Shown here: in pieces, positions 59,899 to 64,000 of the stretch | How positions within the stretch are numbered: the first letter of the stretch is position 1 | Layout: every line of letters starts with the position of its first letter | Assembly (NCBI RefSeq): GCF_000217955.3 | Contig: NZ_AFOY02000019.1 | Coordinates: 542,711 to 606,710 of the forward strand | Direction of reading: 5' to 3' | Source: Pseudomonas fluorescens HK44 | GTDB lineage: Bacteria; Pseudomonadota; Gammaproteobacteria; Pseudomonadales; Pseudomonadaceae | Length of the DNA: 64,000 nt | The notes under the pieces: model-generated | The model's input: only the letters and a program-made list of their open reading frames with translations | What the model was told of the DNA's origin: nothing | The model's database searches: none | Translations under genes and position numbers: made by a program

Positions 59899-60990
59899 TC
59901 AGGCGGGGTAGATGGCGCCGAGGACGCGTAAACCGCGAGCGCCGGTGACGCCTGGACGATTGGCCGGGATATTTTCGAGGCAGCAATGGGCCAGCCAGGC
60001 GAAGGCCATGGCTTCGACCCAGTCCGGATCTACGCCGTAGGCTGCAGTACTGCTGACCTTGGCGTCTGGCAGCAGGCTGGCGAGCCGCGCCATCAATGTT
60101 GCGTTATGGGCGCCACCACCACAGACCAGTAGCTCTTGAGTATCGGTTTGTGCGGCCTGTAGCGATTCGACGATGGTCAACGCCGTCAGCTCAAGCAGCG
60201 TGGCTTGCACGTCTTGTGCAGCAAATGCGGGCAGGCGCGCCAGGTGTTGTGTCAGCCATTGCAGGTTGAACACTTCGCGGCCGGTGCTTTTGGGGCCCTT
60301 GGTCAGGAAGAACGGATCGCCGAGCAGGGCCTTCAGCAGCACGGGCTCTACGGTGCCGCTTGCAGCCCACTGGCCGTCACGGTCGAAGGTCTCGCCGCGT
60401 TGCTGGTGAATCCAGGCGTCCAGCAGGACATTGCCGGGGCCGCAGTCAAAACCCGAGACGGGTTTGCCGGTCTCGATCAGGCTGAGATTACTGAAGCCGC
60501 CGACATTCAAGACTGCACGGTTGCCGCTGCGCTCTTCAAACAAGGCTTCATGGAAGGCTGGAACCAGCGGCGCGCCTTGCCCGCCTGCAGCCACGTCGCG
60601 GCTACGAAAATCACTGACGACGGTAATTGCGGTCAGTTCGGTCAACAGGGCGGGGTTGCCGATCTGCACGGTGAAACCGCGTGCAGGCTCGTGGCGAATG
60701 GTCTGGCCGTGGCTGCCAATCGCTCGGATGTCGTCAGGTTTCAGGTGTTGATCTGCAAGCAGGGTATTGATGCCCAGGGCGGCCAGTTTCACCCAGTTTT
60801 GCTGGACGATGGCGCTGCGGGCTATCTCGTCGGGACCGCTGGCGCACAAGGCAAGCAGCTCGGCGCGCAGGGATTCGGGCATGGGAATGTAGTGCGTGGC
60901 GATCAGTTTGATCGCCGGTGCTTGCTCGATCAGCGCAATGTCCAGGCCATCAAGGCTGGTACCGGACATCACACCTATATAGAGCGCCAT
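59899..60990 (-). CDS. anmK: Anhydro-N-acetylmuramic acid kinase AnmK
   Basis: A 363-residue ASKHA kinase with LYIGVMSGTSLDGLDIALIE, GSHGQTIRHEP, NVGGFSNLSLI, SGFDCGPGNVLLDAW and ELLVCGGGAHNATLM. It hydrolyses and phosphorylates 1,6-anhydro-MurNAc to MurNAc-6-P during cell-wall recycling. It begins 3 bp after the mepM stop, so the two are one transcription unit. Its product feeds, after dephosphorylation, the AmgK-MurU route encoded at 29021-30714. Confidence 0.97.
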   Translation of the reverse strand: MALYIGVMSGTSLDGLDIALIEQAPAIKLIATHYIPMPESLRAELLALCASGPDEIARSAIVQQNWVKLAALGINTLLADQHLKPDDIRAIGSHGQTIRHEPARGFTVQIGNPALLTELTAITVVSDFRSRDVAAGGQGAPLVPAFHEALFEERSGNRAVLNVGGFSNLSLIETGKPVSGFDCGPGNVLLDAWIHQQRGETFDRDGQWAASGTVEPVLLKALLGDPFFLTKGPKSTGREVFNLQWLTQHLARLPAFAAQDVQATLLELTALTIVESLQAAQTDTQELLVCGGGAHNATLMARLASLLPDAKVSSTAAYGVDPDWVEAMAFAWLAHCCLENIPANRPGVTGARGLRVLGAIYPA

Positions 60991-60993
60991 GGC

Positions 60994-62412
60994 TTAGCGT
61001 TTGCTCGAGGCCAGCAGGGTGGCTTTCTCTTGCTCCATGCGCGCCATCAGCGGCTGGCTTTGTTGCAGGAAGCGTGCGCGCTCGGACTTGGCAATCGGAT
61101 CGGCCATCGGCAGTTTCTGACCCAGCGGATCGACGTGAACGCCGTTGACCTGGAACTCGTAGTGCAAGTGTGGACCGGTAGAGAGGCCGGTAGTGCCGAT
61201 ATAACCGATCACCTGGCCCTGCTTGACGTTACCGCCAGTCTTGATGCCTTTGGCGAAGCCTTGCATGTGGCCGTACAGCGTGCGGTAGGTGTTGCCGTGC
61301 TGAATGACAACGGTGTTGCCGTAACCGCCGCGGCGACCGGCCAGCAGTACTTTACCGTCACCGGCAGCCTTGATCGGCGTGCCGCGAGGCGCTGCGTAGT
61401 CGACGCCTTTGTGTGCGCGAATTTTGTTCAGAATTGGATGCTTGCGGCCCATGGAGAAACGCGAGCTAATACGGGCGAAGTCCACCGGCGTACGAATGAA
61501 CGCCTTGCGCATGCTGTTGCCATCGGCCGTGTAGTAGCTGCTGTTGCCTTGCTTGTTGGTGTAGCGCACGGCGGTGTACGTCTTGCCGCGGTTGGTGAAG
61601 CGGGCGGAAAGGATGGGGCCATTGCTGACAGCCTTGCCGTTGACGACTTTCTGTTCGTAGATCACGTCGAACTCGTCACCCTGGCGAATATCCTGGGCGA
61701 AATCGACGTCATAGCCAAACACGCTGGCCATGTCCATGGTAAGGCTGTGGGACAGGCCGGCACGCGCTGCGGATTGCGAAAGCGAGCTGTTGATCACGCC
61801 GTGAACATAGGCGGAGCGCACGGTTGGCTTGGTGGTAATGCGGTTAAAGGTATAGCCCTTGGCGTTTTTGCTCAGGCTGATGCTTTCAACGTCGTTGATC
61901 TTGCTGTGCAGATTGGTCAACTGGCCGTCGTGTCCCAGTTCAAACTCGAGTTTCTGGCCGTGTTTAAGCTGGGTGAACTGCTTGGCTTGCTTGTCGCTGG
62001 CCAATACGTCGTGCACCGAAGCGGCTGGAAGCCCGACTTTCTCGAACAATGTGGAGAGGGTGTCGCCTTTGGCAACGATCACTTCCCGGTGGCCTGGAGC
62101 TTTCTTCTCTTCAACGACCGGTGCCGGCGCTGCTTTAGCTGTTTCCTTGGTATCGTCGGTAGTGGTTTCGATCTGGGCGAATGGAGATTCGACCGGCTCG
62201 TTTGTGGCTTGAACGGCGTCAGCAGCGTCTTGATCTTGTGTCAGTTGTTCTGCAGGGCGTTCCAGTTCAAGACTCAGGGTCGTCTTTTTGGCTTCAACGT
62301 CACTGGAAGGGAATACCAGGAGCGCCAGGCTGAGGAGGGCGGCAATGCCACTTGCCGCGAGCAGGTGGGTCTTCGGATAAAGCGGCGGCGCTTTAGACGG
62401 TTCTGTGGTCAT
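60994..62412 (-). CDS. mepM: MepM-type murein DD-endopeptidase (LysM plus peptidase M23)
   Basis: A 472-residue envelope protein. An N-terminal membrane anchor (LLAASGIAALLSLALLVFPS) is followed by a charged linker and an opacity-associated/LysM-like domain (EVIVAKGDTLSTLFEKVGLP, about 135-185). The C-terminal LytM domain keeps the zinc motifs HKGVDYAAPRGTPI and GPHLHYEFQVNG, plus LYGHMQG. It cuts peptide cross-links to allow wall growth. ATG 62412 is chosen because the longer frame to 62499 is low-complexity. It is coupled to anmK. Confidence 0.93.
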   Translation of the reverse strand: MTTEPSKAPPLYPKTHLLAASGIAALLSLALLVFPSSDVEAKKTTLSLELERPAEQLTQDQDAADAVQATNEPVESPFAQIETTTDDTKETAKAAPAPVVEEKKAPGHREVIVAKGDTLSTLFEKVGLPAASVHDVLASDKQAKQFTQLKHGQKLEFELGHDGQLTNLHSKINDVESISLSKNAKGYTFNRITTKPTVRSAYVHGVINSSLSQSAARAGLSHSLTMDMASVFGYDVDFAQDIRQGDEFDVIYEQKVVNGKAVSNGPILSARFTNRGKTYTAVRYTNKQGNSSYYTADGNSMRKAFIRTPVDFARISSRFSMGRKHPILNKIRAHKGVDYAAPRGTPIKAAGDGKVLLAGRRGGYGNTVVIQHGNTYRTLYGHMQGFAKGIKTGGNVKQGQVIGYIGTTGLSTGPHLHYEFQVNGVHVDPLGQKLPMADPIAKSERARFLQQSQPLMARMEQEKATLLASSKR

Positions 62413-62426
62413 GGGTAATTTGACTT

Positions 62427-62454
62427 TGGAAAAGATGAATTGGAAAAGATGAAT
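62427..62454. repeat. Tandem duplication of a 14-bp unit upstream of mepM
   Basis: tggaaaagatgaat occurs twice without a gap (62427-62440, 62441-62454), with a looser third version (gatgaagatgaaat) after it. It lies in the mepM 5' leader, 15 bp from the start. Confidence 0.85.
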
Positions 62455-62621
62455 GACATGATGAAGATGAAATAACTGTATAAAATATAACCAAATCATC
62501 TCTTAAGCAAGTCGCGAATGCTCTGTTCGCGGATTGGTGTCCGTGCGCCGGGCAAAACTTGTATTTGGTGCGCGATCTTGTATGGTTGGTTCCCTTTGAA
62601 TCTGAGCCTTGCGGGTCTGTT

Positions 62622-63821
62622 ATGAAGTCGGTTGAAGAGCAGCTAGCGCTGATAAAACGTGGTGCGGAAGAACTGTTGGTCGAGTCCGAGCTGATCGAGA
62701 AGCTCAAGCGCGGCCAGCCCCTGCGTATTAAGGCTGGCTTCGATCCGACTGCGCCAGATTTGCACCTGGGTCACACGGTGCTTATTAATAAGTTGCGCCA
62801 GTTCCAGGATCTGGGTCATCAGGTGATCTTCCTTATAGGTGACTTCACCGGGATGATCGGTGATCCGAGTGGCAAGAGCGCTACCCGTCCTCCGTTGACG
62901 CGTGAGCAGGTCCTCGAAAATGCCGAGACCTATAAGACTCAAGTGTTCAAGATTCTTGATCCGACGAAAACCGAGGTGGCTTTCAACTCCACCTGGATGG
63001 ATCAGATGGGGCCGGCGGACTTTATTCGACTGACCTCGCAATACACCGTGGCGCGGATGCTTGAGCGCGACGACTTCGACAAGCGCTATTCGACCAATCA
63101 GCCAATCGCTATCCACGAGTTCCTGTATCCGCTGGTTCAGGGGTATGACTCGGTTGCGTTGCGCGCGGACGTCGAGTTAGGCGGCACTGATCAGAAGTTC
63201 AACCTGCTGATGGGGCGTGAACTGCAGCGCAGTTATGGTCAGGAGGCTCAATGCATTCTGACTATGCCGTTGCTCGAAGGGCTGGATGGCGTGAAGAAGA
63301 TGTCCAAATCGTTGGGCAACTACGTTGGCATCCAGGAAGCGCCGGGTGTCATGTACGGCAAGCTGGTTTCGATTCCGGACGTGCTGATGTGGCGCTACTT
63401 CGAATTGCTCAGCTTTCGCTCCATGGATGAGATCGATGCGTTGCGTGCAGATGTCGAAGCTGGCGCCAATCCGCGGGATATCAAGATCAAGCTGGCTGAA
63501 GAGATTGTTGCGCGTTTCCATGGCGAAGAAGCTGCGGCGAATGCTCATCGCGCTGCGGGTAACCGTATGAAGGAAGGCGAACTGCCGGATGATTTGCCAG
63601 AGATCGACCTGACTGCGGCTGAGGATATGCCGATCGCAGCTGTGCTTAATAAGGCGGGGCTGGTGAAGAACTCGGCGGTCGCACGTGACCTGCTTGGTTC
63701 GGGTGGTGTGCGTATAGATGGCGAAGTGGTTGATCGCACCTTTATATATGCACTGGGCGCGACTCATGTTTGCCAGGCCGGAAAGAAGGCATTTGCGCGT
63801 ATTACGCTTAAATCCGAGTAA
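62622..63821 (+). CDS. tyrS: Tyrosyl-tRNA synthetase TyrS
   Basis: A 399-residue class I synthetase of the TyrRZ type. HIGH-like motif DLHLGHTVLINKLR, KMSKS loop VKKMSKSLGNYVG, and a C-terminal S4 RNA-binding domain (DLLGSGGVRIDGEVVDRTFI). ATG 62622 fits the family; the frame runs upstream to 62559 without family sequence. It is divergent from mepM and lies directly before an rRNA operon, as in P. aeruginosa (PA0668). Confidence 0.97.
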   Translation: MKSVEEQLALIKRGAEELLVESELIEKLKRGQPLRIKAGFDPTAPDLHLGHTVLINKLRQFQDLGHQVIFLIGDFTGMIGDPSGKSATRPPLTREQVLENAETYKTQVFKILDPTKTEVAFNSTWMDQMGPADFIRLTSQYTVARMLERDDFDKRYSTNQPIAIHEFLYPLVQGYDSVALRADVELGGTDQKFNLLMGRELQRSYGQEAQCILTMPLLEGLDGVKKMSKSLGNYVGIQEAPGVMYGKLVSIPDVLMWRYFELLSFRSMDEIDALRADVEAGANPRDIKIKLAEEIVARFHGEEAAANAHRAAGNRMKEGELPDDLPEIDLTAAEDMPIAAVLNKAGLVKNSAVARDLLGSGGVRIDGEVVDRTFIYALGATHVCQAGKKAFARITLKSE

Positions 63822-63836
63822 GGCTGAAATTAGGGG

Positions 63837-63864
63837 TTGACGGCGAATTATATCTGTCTATAAT
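63837..63864 (+). promoter_or_regulatory. rrn operon promoter P1
   Basis: TTGACG (63837-63842), 16-bp spacer, TATAAT (63859-63864), followed by a GC-rich discriminator (tcgccccac). Strong, stringently controlled type of promoter in front of the rRNA leader. Confidence 0.85.
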
Positions 63865-63870
63865 TCGCCC

Positions 63871-64000
63871 CACTTCCGGCGCAGTCGAAACGGGAAACTC
63901 CTTGATAAACAAAGAGTTACGCAGTTTTCGACAGCGGTTACGCTTCAGTTCATCGAAGCCTGAAGGAGTTGGTAAGGCAGTGTGTTTTCGCCTTGTTAGT
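63871..64000 (+). other. Leader of a 16S-23S-5S rRNA operon (partial)
   Basis: The sequence from about 63871 to the window end matches by memory the conserved Pseudomonas rrn leader (for example ccttgataaacaaagagtta). The 16S gene itself would start beyond the right edge. No protein gene is seen here. Confidence 0.75.

Overview
The window is chromosomal DNA of a fluorescent-type Pseudomonas (P. fluorescens/P. putida side of the genus). The evidence is protein resemblance and gene order: rmcA-rpoD-dnaG-rpsU-tsaD-plsY-folB-folK-cca, the ycgB-yeaH-prkA set, glpE-apaH-apaG-rsmA-pdxA-surA-lptD, amgK-murU-djlA, agtSR-agtABCD, rpe-gph-trpE, trpGDC, vfr-speD-coq7, and hemJ-argC-erpA-anmK-mepM-tyrS followed by an rRNA operon. 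This order closely follows PA0575-PA0668 of P. aeruginosa as I remember it. Eight loci of Pseudomonas-type REP/REPIN repeats agree.

Layout. 1-800: the start of a lysine 2-monooxygenase gene (davB, cut by the window edge) and its Lrp/AsnC-type regulator. 800-3284: a small decayed accessory patch beside a tRNA. It holds IS66 and IS5-type transposase remnants, a 150-bp element with terminal inverted repeats, an orphan zinc-ribbon methyltransferase gene and a probable degraded ORF. 3285-31483: core genes, namely tRNA-Ile2 (CAT), the c-di-GMP enzyme RmcA, the macromolecular-synthesis genes rpoD/dnaG/rpsU, t6A modification, phospholipid and folate synthesis, CCA addition, the stationary-phase PrkA/YeaH/YcgB set, the lptD-surA-pdxA-rsmA-apaG-apaH-glpE operon, and the divergent amgK-murU-djlA operon of peptidoglycan recycling. 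31678-42136: a DUF3530 protein, the AgtS/AgtR two-component system with the agtABCD uptake system for GABA/5-aminovalerate, and an iron-dependent alcohol dehydrogenase. 42229-50239: rpe-gph-trpE and trpGDC, separated by the autotransporter esterase gene estA. 50307-64000: a divergent lipoate-ligase-like gene, vfr, an OsmC protein, speD, coq7, a HIT protein, an SDR, a DUF805 protein, a nitronate monooxygenase, hemJ, argC, erpA, anmK, mepM, tyrS and the promoter/leader of an rrn operon.

How genes work together. DavB begins the lysine-to-5-aminovalerate route, and AgtABCD/AgtSR take up and sense that compound. LptD and SurA serve the outer membrane. AmgK/MurU and AnmK belong to one peptidoglycan-recycling pathway, although they lie about 30 kb apart. 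trpE and trpGDC appear to be controlled by two sequence-related leader peptides rich in Trp codons.

The most interesting signal is that pair of leaders. The last 39 nt of gph, just before trpE, and a 39-nt stretch before trpG are 36/39 identical. Both encode VIKA-x-ARWRWRA followed by a stop and a GCCGG/CCGG hairpin. The trpE leader peptide is therefore embedded in frame in the C-terminus of phosphoglycolate phosphatase. Other points are two MITE-like elements, a palindrome between agtR and agtA that could bind AgtR, and a promoter/palindrome array before erpA. No CRISPR array, complete insertion sequence or prophage was seen.
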